Shown: positions 28,558 through 37,279 of the stretch, piece by piece
How the letters are laid out: each line of letters opens with the position of its first letter
How positions within the stretch are numbered: position 1 is the first letter of the stretch
Assembly: GCF_000423885.1 (NCBI RefSeq)
Contig: NZ_AUIV01000011.1
Span: 62,001-126,000, forward strand
DNA: 64,000 nucleotides
Direction of reading: 5' to 3'
Source of the DNA: Thermomonas fusca DSM 15424
Lineage (GTDB): Bacteria; Pseudomonadota; Gammaproteobacteria; Xanthomonadales; Xanthomonadaceae
Position numbers and translations under genes: made by a program
Notes under the pieces: model-generated
Databases searched by the model: none
Told to the model about the DNA's origin: nothing
The model's input: only the letters and a program-made list of their open reading frames with translations

Positions 28558-29276
28558 GCCAGCACGACACCCTCGTCACCGAGTACATCGAGCGCATGTC
28601 CGGCGCCATCCTGGAGGCGCGCTATCGTCCGCAGCTTGCCGAATTGATCCGCGGCCATTCCGGCATCTATGCGCTCTACAAGGACGACACCCTGTACTAC
28701 GTCGGGCTGGCGGTGGACTTGCTGCGGCGGGTGGACCAGCACCAGAGCGATCATCATCGCGGTGCGTGGAACCGCTTCAGCGTGTACCTCACCGCACGCG
28801 ATGAACATCTGAAGCCGCTGGAGTCGCTGCTATTGCGGGTCTACAGCCCGAGCGGGAACAAGCAGAGCGGTCGGCTGCCGGGGGCCAGCGACCGCAAGCG
28901 CGCGCTGGCGCAGGCCATGAAGCGGCGCGACGACAGCTTGCGGGCGGCCGCCCTCGGCAGGGCGTCCCGCACGCCGACCGCACCCAAGGCCACGTCGCCG
29001 CGTGCCGTCGGCACAACCCAGTCCAGCAACCGCGAGGCTGCATTCGCCGCATTGCCGCGGCCGCTAAGTTTGCAGGCCGACTACAAGCGCCAGGCCTACC
29101 GCGCCACGCTGCTCCGCGACGGTACCGTCAAGCTGGGTGGGGCGATCTACCCGTCGCTCAGCGCCGCTGCCGTGTCCATCGTCAACCGCAGCATGAACGG
29201 CTGGTGGTTCTGGAAATACCGCAACAGGGATGGCCACTGGGTGCGGTTGGTCGATCTGGGCACGGACGCGGGCTGA
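28554..29276 (+). CDS. GIY-YIG domain protein with C-terminal RAMA-like domain
   Basis: This 240-residue protein has a GIY-YIG-like nuclease domain (G-I-Y at 37-39, Y-V-G at 49-51, then R-R and H about 63, and a Glu near residue 90). A basic linker follows. The C-terminal domain (about 185-235) has S-A-A-A and N-G-W-W-F-W, resembling the RAMA/DUF2924-type domain that accompanies restriction and methylation genes. The start overlaps the restriction-modification gene as ATGA, so the two are co-translated. Its role as nuclease or specificity accessory is inferred. Confidence 0.8.
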   Translation: MSQHDTLVTEYIERMSGAILEARYRPQLAELIRGHSGIYALYKDDTLYYVGLAVDLLRRVDQHQSDHHRGAWNRFSVYLTARDEHLKPLESLLLRVYSPSGNKQSGRLPGASDRKRALAQAMKRRDDSLRAAALGRASRTPTAPKATSPRAVGTTQSSNREAAFAALPRPLSLQADYKRQAYRATLLRDGTVKLGGAIYPSLSAAAVSIVNRSMNGWWFWKYRNRDGHWVRLVDLGTDAG

Positions 29277-29342
29277 TTATTTTTTGTGATCGCGCCGCTC
29301 ACCAGGCCTGATCGTTTTCCTCGCGCGGATACACCTGATCTC

Positions 29343-29369
29343 GCCACGCCTTATCATCCGAGGCGTGGC
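29343..29369. terminator. Hairpin between convergent GIY-YIG and Fic genes
   Basis: GCCACGCC pairs with GGCGTGGC across an 11-base loop, seven bases from the fic stop codon. The T-tract is poor on the plus strand (TGGCTCTTATTT). A bidirectional terminator is plausible from position. Confidence 0.45.
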
Positions 29370-29375
29370 TGGCTC

Positions 29376-30707
29376 TTATTTCAGCACTTCGCCCAAGTCG
29401 GGCCTCGCCAGAAACACGTGTGCCTTGCCCTGCTTGTGTCGACCCATGAGCCGGGCATCGACCAACCCCAACAGGTCGGAACGTGCTGTGTCGTAGGCGA
29501 TGTCGTGCGTCCGCCGGTGAACCGCCACTGTGAAGGCCTTGCCTGGATGCTTCAGGGCGTTCAGCAGCAACGCCCGCTGGCGATGGTTCAGGGTTCTGCC
29601 CAGCTTGCTGCCGGGCTTGAGCAGGGCTTCGGCCTCGCGTTGTGCGCGTTGCTTGCGTGCGATGTATCCGTGCACGCCGTCGATGGCCTTCAGCAGGACG
29701 TCGAGCTGGTGGGAGATGAAGTAACTGGTATCACTATCGTCCGTTTCCGTATACAGGTAAGCGCGCGTGTACTGCGCGGGCGCCTTTTTCAGGATGCTGG
29801 AGATCGAGAAATACTCGGTCATCCAGAACCCGGAGCGCAGCATCGACCAATAGAACAACGCGCGGGCTGTGCGGCCATTCCCGTCAACGAACGGATGGTC
29901 GTAGCCGATCATGAAATGGATGATGATCGCCCTCACCACGGGATGGATGAAGTGTTCGTCGTCATCCGATTGGTTGGCGAAATCGCACAGGGCCTGCATT
30001 CGTGCCGGCAGCTCGTGGGCGGGCGGTGGAACGTGCAGGGTCGTGCCCGTTTCGTCTTCGACCACGATGTTTTCGTCGGCCCGCCGGAAGCGGCCGGCAG
30101 CATCCGGATCCTTCAGGGTGCCATCGGTCAGCATCCTGTGGATTTCGAAGACGGTGTTCCGGGTCAGCGGTGCGTCAAGCCAGCGTTTCAGCTCCTGCAT
30201 CGTCTGGAAATTGTTGACGATCATCCGCTCGCCGTAATCACGGGGCGGCCTGCCGACGCGGAGCATTTCCTTCGCCACTTCCGTGGTGGTTGCAGCGCCC
30301 TCGAGTTGTGACGAGGTCATGGCCTCTTCCATGAGCGAGCGCACCAGGTAGCGGTCTTGCATGGTGGCGGAAGGCAAGGCACCTGTGCCCTGCAGCGCAC
30401 CTGCCGCGTCACGGGCCACCAGGAATAACTTGCGCTGGATGCTGTCGCTCGGTGAGAGGCGGAAATTTTGCCCCGATTTGTCGTGAAGGGGCAGGGGCTT
30501 GCGCAGCGATTGCCGGGCAAGCTTGATGCCCAGCCACCATTGTTCAACGTTCAGGCCGGGCGGGGGCGTCAAATGTCGCAGGTGGTCCCAGTGGTCGTAC
30601 GCGCCCCGCACTTCCGCGCCAATGCCCAGGCTCAAGATCCGCCCGACCTGCTCGGCGTGACGCAGGAGCAACGACTGCAGCGGCGGCGGCGAGACGGGCA
30701 ACTTCAT
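29376..30707 (-). CDS. Fic family protein, class II (self-inhibited AMPylase)
   Basis: This 443-residue protein has the Fic active-site motif H-P-F-V-D-G-N-G-R at 271-279 and, upstream, the class II inhibitory motif S-S-Q-L-E-G at 132-137. An N-terminal Fic_N-like domain and a C-terminal winged-helix-like domain complete a common bacterial layout. It should transfer AMP to a hydroxyl group of a target protein, and the inhibitory glutamate would restrain it in cis. The ATG at 30707 is chosen; a TTG two codons earlier is possible. Repeats upstream suggest autoregulation through the C-terminal domain. Confidence 0.9.
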   Translation of the reverse strand: MKLPVSPPPLQSLLLRHAEQVGRILSLGIGAEVRGAYDHWDHLRHLTPPPGLNVEQWWLGIKLARQSLRKPLPLHDKSGQNFRLSPSDSIQRKLFLVARDAAGALQGTGALPSATMQDRYLVRSLMEEAMTSSQLEGAATTTEVAKEMLRVGRPPRDYGERMIVNNFQTMQELKRWLDAPLTRNTVFEIHRMLTDGTLKDPDAAGRFRRADENIVVEDETGTTLHVPPPAHELPARMQALCDFANQSDDDEHFIHPVVRAIIIHFMIGYDHPFVDGNGRTARALFYWSMLRSGFWMTEYFSISSILKKAPAQYTRAYLYTETDDSDTSYFISHQLDVLLKAIDGVHGYIARKQRAQREAEALLKPGSKLGRTLNHRQRALLLNALKHPGKAFTVAVHRRTHDIAYDTARSDLLGLVDARLMGRHKQGKAHVFLARPDLGEVLK

Positions 30708-30714
30708 GGGCAAT

Positions 30715-30760
30715 TACCAATTTGGTACCGAAACATATAGCAATTGGTAGAAAACTGGTA
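30715..30760 (-). promoter_or_regulatory. Phased TACCAA/TTGGTA repeats upstream of fic
   Basis: The perfect palindrome TACCAATTTGGTA occupies 30715-30727, eight bases upstream of the fic start. Further TTGGTA-type half-sites occur at 30744-30749 (TTGGTA) and 30755-30760 (CTGGTA). The three half-sites at 30722, 30744 and 30755 are 22 and 11 bases apart, two and one helical turns, so they lie on one face of the DNA. The stretch is AT-rich for this genome. An operator overlapping the fic promoter is inferred. Confidence 0.6.
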
Positions 30761-30829
30761 GTTCGTTGGAGAAGAGGAGGGGCGCCGTGGGGGTGATACT
30801 GGGCAGGCGCCACAGACAGGAGATACCCC

Positions 30830-31690
30830 ATGAAACCCCGCGCCCATGTGGCCCACGACGACGGCCAGCACCGGCTGGCGGTGCTGATCGACGCCGACAA
30901 CGCGCAGGCCTCGGTGATCGAGGGCCTGCTGGCGGAGGTGGCCAAGTTCGGGCTGGCCAGCGTCAAGCGCATCTACGGCGACTTCACCACCCAGCAGCAG
31001 GGACAGTGGAAGAAGGTGCTGCTGAAGCATTCGATCAGCCCGGTGCAGCAGTTCGCCTACACCAGCGGCAAGAACGCCACCGACAGCGCGCTGATCATCG
31101 ACGCGATGGACCTGATGTACACCGGCCGCTTCGACGGCATGTGCCTGGTGTCCAGCGACAGCGACTTCACCCGCCTCGCCCAGCGCCTGCGCGAGGAGGG
31201 GCTGACCGTGTACGGGTTTGGCGAGCACAAGACGCCGGACCCGTTCGTGCAGGCCTGCGACAAGTTCATCTACACCGAAGTGCTGCGCGCCGAGGCGCCG
31301 GAGCCGGCAACACCCGCCGCGGCGCCGGCCAAGCCCGCGCGCAAGCCGCCGGCGAAGAAGCAGGCGGCGACCAAGGCGCCCGCGCCGGTGCCGGAAGTGG
31401 CGGTGCCGGTTGCACCGCCGGCATCGGTGCCGGCGAAGGCCGCGCCGCTGCCGCTGCCGCTGGGCCTGCTGCGGCAGGCGATCGAGGAAGCCTCCGACGA
31501 GGAAGGTTGGGCGCACCTGGGCGCGATGGGCGCCTACCTCAACAAGATCAAGCCGAACTTCGACCCGCGCCTGTACGGGCAGAAGAAGCTCAGCGACCTG
31601 CTGCGCAAGCAACCGCGCCACTTCAGCGTGGTGGAGCGGGAAACTTCAGCCGGGGTGAAGGCGCTGTTCGTGAAGGCGCTGGCGGGCTGA
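30830..31690 (+). CDS. NYN domain protein with C-terminal OST-HTH/LOTUS-like domain
   Basis: This 286-residue protein has an NYN (PIN-like) domain with the acidic residues of the family: I-D-A-D-N-A near residue 20, D-S-A-L-I-I-D-A near 85, and S-S-D-S-D-F near 107. A Pro/Ala/Lys-rich linker (about 155-205) connects to a C-terminal domain that reads like OST-HTH/LOTUS (about 210-280). These proteins are predicted RNases or RNA-binding proteins of the LabA/DUF88 group. The start has CAGGAG at good spacing. It is divergent from fic. Confidence 0.85.
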   Translation: MKPRAHVAHDDGQHRLAVLIDADNAQASVIEGLLAEVAKFGLASVKRIYGDFTTQQQGQWKKVLLKHSISPVQQFAYTSGKNATDSALIIDAMDLMYTGRFDGMCLVSSDSDFTRLAQRLREEGLTVYGFGEHKTPDPFVQACDKFIYTEVLRAEAPEPATPAAAPAKPARKPPAKKQAATKAPAPVPEVAVPVAPPASVPAKAAPLPLPLGLLRQAIEEASDEEGWAHLGAMGAYLNKIKPNFDPRLYGQKKLSDLLRKQPRHFSVVERETSAGVKALFVKALAG

Positions 31691-31704
31691 ACTGACCGGC
31701 GCAC

Positions 31705-31752
31705 AAAAAACACCGGGACAGCGCGCCAGCCGAATGCGCGCCGTCCCGGTGC
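31705..31752 (-). terminator. Rho-independent terminator of the outer-membrane barrel gene
   Basis: The stem CACCGGGACxGCGCGC (31711-31726) pairs with GCGCGCxGTCCCGGTG (31735-31751) and, on the minus strand, is followed by six T residues. It lies about 60 bases beyond the stop of the minus-strand gene ending at 31815. Confidence 0.85.
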
Positions 31753-31814
31753 CGGGGAGGAAAAGCGCGCGCCGCCGCGGGCAGGGAAAGGGACAGCAGC
31801 AGCGCGCAGGAAGC

Positions 31815-32585
31815 TTAGAAGCGGATCTGCAGGCGCAGGTTCACCGGGTACGAGGTGCGCTTGCCGGTGTCGTTGATCGACGCCAGGCCCAGGCCGGACA
31901 GCGCGCTGTCGTCGTCGGAAATATCGCCGTGGTAGCGGGCGCCCACTTCCAGGCCCAGCGAGGCTTTTTCGGACAGCGACCACAGCAGGCCGAGGTCGGC
32001 GCCGCCGCTGAGCTGCCAGCCACCGTCGAAGAACGGCACGTCATCGAGGGCGATGCCGGCATCGGGAATGGTGAAGGTGGCGTTGATGCCATCCACCTTG
32101 GTGCTGCCGATGCGCCCGGCCACGTACGGACGGACCTTGCCGGTGCCGAAGAAGTGGCGGTAGCCGCCTTCCAGCGACATCGCCTTGTAACCCTCGAAGC
32201 GGCCGTACACCGGCAGGGTGGTGTTGAGTGCCGGCACGAACGCACCGCCCACCTGCACCTCGCCCGCGCTGGTGCGGGTGGACAGCAGCTGCCCGAACAA
32301 CTCGCCGCCGGCCATCGGCCAGGCCATTTCGATGCCGAAGTTGGTGGCCTTGCCGTAGATCTGGTCGTACGAGCGCGCACCGATGCGCAGCTCCGCCGAC
32401 ACGCCGGCCAGCGCCGGGTTCAGCGGGCCGAGGTCGGCGATCGGGGCGATGGCGCCCTTGTGCACGTCGCCGCTGACGGAGACGTCGCCGCCGCCGATCA
32501 GGGTGAAGCTGGGGCCGCTCTGGGCCAAGGCAGTGGCGGGCAGGCCGAGGGCAACAGCGAGGAGGGCAACAGGCAGGCGATTCAT
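31815..32585 (-). CDS. Outer-membrane beta-barrel protein
   Basis: This 256-residue protein has a signal peptide ending A-L-A-Q. The mature part shows alternating hydrophobic and aromatic strands separated by polar turns, ending in L-Q-I-R-F; a terminal Phe is the outer-membrane insertion signal. It resembles the general OmpW/Opa-like eight-strand barrels, but no specific family is recognised. It has its own terminator and appears monocistronic. Confidence 0.8.
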   Translation of the reverse strand: MNRLPVALLAVALGLPATALAQSGPSFTLIGGGDVSVSGDVHKGAIAPIADLGPLNPALAGVSAELRIGARSYDQIYGKATNFGIEMAWPMAGGELFGQLLSTRTSAGEVQVGGAFVPALNTTLPVYGRFEGYKAMSLEGGYRHFFGTGKVRPYVAGRIGSTKVDGINATFTIPDAGIALDDVPFFDGGWQLSGGADLGLLWSLSEKASLGLEVGARYHGDISDDDSALSGLGLASINDTGKRTSYPVNLRLQIRF

Positions 32586-32773
32586 TCGGGGGGCTCCTGT
32601 GGGTGAAAGGCCAGCGGGTGGCCAGTGCGGGGTGATACGCGGGGGCCGCCGGACTGGATGCAGCCGCGCCGGCCCGCCGAGCGGCGGCAGCTGCAAGGCA
32701 GCGTTCCGCTGATGCGCTTGATGGGCCGTGCGTGCGGCGCGGATAGTGGCCGGCCATCTGCCTGAGGTCCGCC

Positions 32774-33892
32774 ATGTCGCGACTGTTTGCTCCCGTCTCG
32801 TTCGGCCCGCTGACGCTGGCCAACCGCATCGTGGTTGCACCGATGTGCCAGTACGCCAGCAGCGACGGGCTGGCCAACGACTGGCACGTGCAGCACTGGG
32901 GCACGCTGGCGCAGTCGGGTGCGGGCCTGCTGCTGACCGAAGCCACCGCGGTGCTGCCCGAGGGTCGCATCAGCTGGGCCGACCTGGGCCTGTACGACGA
33001 CGCCTGCGAGGCCGCGTTCGCGCAGGCGCTGGCGGGCGTGCGGCGCTGGTCGCAGATGCCGGTGGGCGTGCAGCTGGCGCATGCGGGGCGCAAGGCCTCC
33101 ACCCATCGTCCGTGGCAGCACGGTGGCGCCGCCATCGCGCCGGATGCGCCGCACGGCTGGCAGACGGTGGCGCCCTCCGCGCTGCGCTATGCGGAAACCG
33201 ACCCGCTGCCAGAGGCGCTGGACGCTGTCGGCGTCGCCCGGGTGGTGCAGGCGTTCGCGCGGGCGGCGCGCCGGGCGGCGCGGCTGGGGCTGGATGCCAT
33301 CGAAATCCACGCCGCGCACGGTTACCTGCTGCATCAGTTCCTGTCGCCGCTCAGCAATCATCGCGACGATGCCTACGGCGGCTCGTTGGAAAACCGCATG
33401 CGGTTGGTGCTGGAGGTGTTCGACGCGATCCGCGCCGAGGTGCCGGCGACGATGGCGGTGGGCGTGCGCATTTCCGCCACCGACTGGGTGGACGGCGGCT
33501 GGGACCTGGCCCAGAGCATTGCGCTGGCGCGGGCGCTGGATGCGCGCGGTTGCCACTACCTGCATGTGTCCAGCGGCGGCCTGGATCCGTCCCAGCGCAT
33601 CGTCGCCGGGCCGGGCTACCAGCTGCCGTTCGCGGAGGCGCTCCGCCGCGAGATCGCCATGCCGGTGATCGGCGTGGGCCTGATCACCACCGCGGAGCAG
33701 GCCGAAGCCGCGCTGGCGCAGGGCCGCGCCGACGCCATCGCACTGGGGCGGGCGCTACTCTACGATCCCCGTTGGCCGTGGCATGCGGCCGCCGCGCTGG
33801 GCGCGACCGTCGCCACCTCGCCGCGTTTCCTGCGCGCGCTGCCGCACGGCATGCCGCCGGCACTGGTGCCTGCCACCGGCACCGCCGACTGA
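32774..33892 (+). CDS. NADH:flavin oxidoreductase, YqjM-like Old Yellow Enzyme
   Basis: This FMN-dependent ene-reductase of 372 residues has the YqjM-class cysteine in A-P-M-C-Q-Y (about residue 25), the H-A-G-R-K loop, and I-H-A-A-H-G-Y-L-L-H-Q-F-L-S-P. The thermophilic-like subclass reduces activated C=C bonds and often serves in stress or xenobiotic detoxification. The physiological substrate is unknown. It is followed 24 bases later by a dioxygenase gene, suggesting co-transcription. Confidence 0.92.
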   Translation: MSRLFAPVSFGPLTLANRIVVAPMCQYASSDGLANDWHVQHWGTLAQSGAGLLLTEATAVLPEGRISWADLGLYDDACEAAFAQALAGVRRWSQMPVGVQLAHAGRKASTHRPWQHGGAAIAPDAPHGWQTVAPSALRYAETDPLPEALDAVGVARVVQAFARAARRAARLGLDAIEIHAAHGYLLHQFLSPLSNHRDDAYGGSLENRMRLVLEVFDAIRAEVPATMAVGVRISATDWVDGGWDLAQSIALARALDARGCHYLHVSSGGLDPSQRIVAGPGYQLPFAEALRREIAMPVIGVGLITTAEQAEAALAQGRADAIALGRALLYDPRWPWHAAAALGATVATSPRFLRALPHGMPPALVPATGTAD

Positions 33893-33916
33893 TTTCCAGG
33901 ACCCGGAGGTCCCGCC

Positions 33917-34783
33917 ATGCCCACGTCCCCACTGATGCCCGCCGCGTTCCTTGGCCACGGCAGCCCCATGAACGCGCTGGAGCGCAACCGCTTCAGCGAA
34001 GCCTGGCGCGCGTTCGGCGCGGCGGTGCCGCGGCCGCGCGCGATCCTGGCGATCTCCGCGCACTGGCATGTGGACGCGCTGGCGGTGACCGCGATGCCGA
34101 ACCCGCGCACCATCCATGATTTCTACGGCTTCCCGCAGGCGCTGTTCGACGTGCAATATCCGGCGCCGGGGCTGCCGGCGCTGGCGGAGGAAATCGCCGA
34201 CGTGGTGTCGCCGGACTACGTGGTCGGCGCCGACCGCGAAGCCTGGGGCATCGACCACGGCACCTGGTCGGTGCTGGTGCACGCCTTTCCCGAGGCCGAC
34301 ATTCCGGTGGTGCAGTTGTCGATCGATGCGCGCAAGCCGCTGGACTGGCACCTGGCGCTGGGCGCGAAGCTGGCGGCGCTGCGCGCGCATGGCGTGTTGA
34401 TCGTGGGTAGCGGCAACGTGGTGCACAACCTGCGCGCGATCGACTGGAAGCAGCCGGACGCCGGCTTCGACTGGGCGCAGCGCTTCGACACCGATGCCAG
34501 GCAGCTGATGGCGGAGCGCCCGCACGACATCGCCACGCTGGCGTCGCATCCGGACTATCGGCTGGCGGTGCCCACCGACGAACATTTCCTGCCGCTGCTC
34601 TACCTCGCGGGCCTGTCCGCCGCGGCGGGCCGCCCCGCCGACGTGCTGGTGGACGGCTACAGCTACGGCTCGCTGTCGATGACCGCGTTCACCCTGGATG
34701 CGGACTGCCCGGAGCGTACCGGCGATGCCGGTGGCGCGGCGTCGCTGGACACCAGCGTGGCGCCGGAAAACGCCAACGTCTGA
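33917..34783 (+). CDS. ygiD: 4,5-DOPA dioxygenase extradiol-like protein (YgiD family)
   Basis: This 288-residue protein belongs to the class III extradiol dioxygenase (LigB-like) family. Metal-ligand histidines are visible in L-G-H-G-S-P, S-A-H-W-H and the G-S-G-N-V-V-H-N-L segment, and G-I-D-H-G-T-W matches YgiD/DODA. Activity on DOPA or other catechols is inferred from the family. The C-terminal 25 residues beyond the usual F-T-L end look like a lineage-specific tail. Confidence 0.9.
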   Translation: MPTSPLMPAAFLGHGSPMNALERNRFSEAWRAFGAAVPRPRAILAISAHWHVDALAVTAMPNPRTIHDFYGFPQALFDVQYPAPGLPALAEEIADVVSPDYVVGADREAWGIDHGTWSVLVHAFPEADIPVVQLSIDARKPLDWHLALGAKLAALRAHGVLIVGSGNVVHNLRAIDWKQPDAGFDWAQRFDTDARQLMAERPHDIATLASHPDYRLAVPTDEHFLPLLYLAGLSAAAGRPADVLVDGYSYGSLSMTAFTLDADCPERTGDAGGAASLDTSVAPENANV

Positions 34784-34792
34784 CGGGGCGGC

Positions 34793-37279
34793 TCAGCCCG
34801 CCGCCGCGCCCAGCGTCTCGCGCACGGTAGCGTGGAGCTGCCGGCGCATGCTCAGCCAGCCGGCCAGCATCGCCGCGGCGGTGCCGGCCAGCGCGCCGAT
34901 CGCCAGCGTGCCGGCGTTCCAGGTGGGCGGCAGGTCCAGCACGCGCTGCGCGAACAAGCTGCCGATGCCGGCCGCGGCGACTGCCGCAATCCCGCCGGAA
35001 ATCGCCCCGATCGCGCCGAATTCCACCAGTTGCGCGGTGCGCAGCTGCGCGCTGCTGGCGCCCAGGGTGCGCAGCACCCCCAGTTCGACGATGCGCTCGC
35101 GGCGGGTCGCCGCCACCGCCGCCACGAACACCAGGCAGCCGGACAGGAAGGCGAACCAGAACACCACCTGGATCACCAGCGCGGCCTGGTCGCCGATGCG
35201 GCGGATCTCGCCGGTGACGGCGTCGATGTCGATCACGTTGGCGTTCGGGATCTCGTGCGACAGCGCCGTTGCCAGCGTCGCGTCGCCGGCGGGCACACGC
35301 ACCGAGGTGATCCAGGTGGCGGGCAGGTCACGGGCCAGGTCGGGCGAGGCCAGCACGAAGAAGTTGGGGGTGAAGCTCTCCCAGCGCACGTCGCGCAGGC
35401 TGGTGATGCGGCCTTCGATGCGCTGGCCGGCAACGTCGAACGCCAGGGTGTCTCCCAGCCGCCAGCGCAGCTGTTGGGCGAACTTGGTTTCCACCGAGAA
35501 TTCGTTGCGCGCGCTGGCCGGGTTCCAGAACTTTCCGGCGTTGAGCTTGTTGCCGGTGGGCAACGCGTCGGCGGTGGAGAGGTTGAATTCGCGGTCCATC
35601 AGCCGCTCGCCGCGGCCCTGCGGCGCAGGCCGGCCGCGCTCGCCGGCACTGGGCCCGACGTAGCGCGCGCGGATCATCGGCGACAGTCCCACCGAGGGAT
35701 AGTCCAGCCGCGCGAGCACCGCGTTGAAGGTGGCGCGCTGGTCCGGCTGCACGTTGATGACGAAGCGGTTGGGCGCATCGCCACGCACGGTGGCCTGCCA
35801 TTGTTCCCACACGTCGGTGCGCACCAGCAGGAGCAGCAGCAGCGCCATCAGGCTGGTGCCCAGCGCCACCACCTGGGCGATGGTCAGCCGGCGCCGCCGC
35901 GACAGGTTGAGCAGGGCGTAGCGGACGATCCCGCTGCCGGCGCGTCCGGCGCGCGCCACCAGCGCCGCCAGTGCCCAGCCGGCGAGGCCCAGCACGGCGG
36001 CGGTGACCAGCAGGCCGCCCAGCAGGATGGCGCCGGTGGTGGCGTTGCCGGCGGCCTGCCAGAACAGCGCCAGCAGCCCGCCCAGGGCCAGCCCGAACAG
36101 CAGCAGCGCCGGTGGCGAGGGCGTGCGCAGGTCCTGGCGCAGCACCGCCAGCGCGCTGACCCGACGCAGCGCCAGTAGCGGCGGCAGGGCGAAGGTGGCG
36201 AGGATCCACAGCCCCACCAGCGCGCCTTTGAGTAGCGGCCAGGCGGTTGCCGGCGGCAGCGCGGTGCCCAGCTCGCGCGCGATCCACACCCCCGCCAGCT
36301 GTTGCAGCAGGGCCGCCGCCAGCAGTGCCAGCGCGATGGCGACCGCGCCGAGGATCGCCAGCTGGCCGATGTAGAGCCCGACGATGGCGCGCTGGCCGGC
36401 GCCAAGCGCGCGCAGGGTGGCGGCAATCGCGCGATGGCGTTCGGCGTGCTGGCGCGCGGCCATGCCGATGGCCACCGCCGCCAGCGCTGCGGTCAGCAAG
36501 AGTGAGACCGACAGGAAGCGCTGCGCCCTTTCCAGCGCGTTGCGCAGCTGCGGGCTGAGGTCGTCGCCGGTTTCCACCCGCGCGCCGGGGCTGCGGTCGG
36601 CCTCGCGCGCTTTCACCCAAGGCGCGATGGCCGCCGGCGGGCCGGCCACCGCCACCCGCCACGAGGCCCGCGCGCCGGGGCCGAGCAGGCCGCCGGCCTC
36701 CACCTCGGCCAGCGGCAGGATTGCGCGCGGCCCCAGCTCCACGCCGCCAATCGGACGATCCGGTTCTTCCACCACGATGCCGGCCAGCCGCAGCGGCCGG
36801 CCGCCGACTTCGATCATCGCGCCCGGCCTGGCCTGCAGTCGCGCCGCGCCGCTTTCGCTCAGCCACAGCGTGCCGGCTGCCGGTCGCGGCAGCCGCTGCA
36901 CGCCGCGTTCGGTGCGCACGCTGTACGGCCCCAGCAGCGGCGCATCGCCGGCCAGCGCCTTCAGCGTGCCCAGCTGCGGCGCGCCGCCGCGCAGGCCGAC
37001 CATGCTGGCCAATTCCACCGTGCGATAGCTGCGCAGGCCCAGCCGCTGCGCGTCGCGCAGGGCGGCGTCCACCGCGCGGTTGTCGCTGCTGAAGGCGGCA
37101 TCGCCACCGACCAGCCGGCGGCTCTGCGCGGTCAGTGCATCGGTGGTGCGTTGCGCAATACTGCCCACGCCCGCCAGCGCCAGCACCGCCACGAACAGCG
37201 CCGCCAGCAGCACCCCGAATTCGCCGTTGCGCCAGCCCGACCAGGCCTGCCGCGCGGCCATCCGCGCCAGCCGGCTCAC
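34793..37279 (-). CDS. ybbP: FtsX-family ABC transporter permease (YbbP-like)
   Basis: This 828-residue membrane protein has the duplicated FtsX/MacB permease layout: an N-terminal helix, a large periplasmic domain, three helices, a central pair of helices, a second periplasmic domain and three C-terminal helices. It pairs with the ATPase gene directly upstream; the GTG start at 37279 overlaps the ATPase stop as GTGA. The YbbA-YbbP pair is often linked to tesA, as here. The substrate is unknown, possibly lipoproteins or lysophospholipids. Confidence 0.9.
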   Translation of the reverse strand: MSRLARMAARQAWSGWRNGEFGVLLAALFVAVLALAGVGSIAQRTTDALTAQSRRLVGGDAAFSSDNRAVDAALRDAQRLGLRSYRTVELASMVGLRGGAPQLGTLKALAGDAPLLGPYSVRTERGVQRLPRPAAGTLWLSESGAARLQARPGAMIEVGGRPLRLAGIVVEEPDRPIGGVELGPRAILPLAEVEAGGLLGPGARASWRVAVAGPPAAIAPWVKAREADRSPGARVETGDDLSPQLRNALERAQRFLSVSLLLTAALAAVAIGMAARQHAERHRAIAATLRALGAGQRAIVGLYIGQLAILGAVAIALALLAAALLQQLAGVWIARELGTALPPATAWPLLKGALVGLWILATFALPPLLALRRVSALAVLRQDLRTPSPPALLLFGLALGGLLALFWQAAGNATTGAILLGGLLVTAAVLGLAGWALAALVARAGRAGSGIVRYALLNLSRRRRLTIAQVVALGTSLMALLLLLLVRTDVWEQWQATVRGDAPNRFVINVQPDQRATFNAVLARLDYPSVGLSPMIRARYVGPSAGERGRPAPQGRGERLMDREFNLSTADALPTGNKLNAGKFWNPASARNEFSVETKFAQQLRWRLGDTLAFDVAGQRIEGRITSLRDVRWESFTPNFFVLASPDLARDLPATWITSVRVPAGDATLATALSHEIPNANVIDIDAVTGEIRRIGDQAALVIQVVFWFAFLSGCLVFVAAVAATRRERIVELGVLRTLGASSAQLRTAQLVEFGAIGAISGGIAAVAAAGIGSLFAQRVLDLPPTWNAGTLAIGALAGTAAAMLAGWLSMRRQLHATVRETLGAAAG

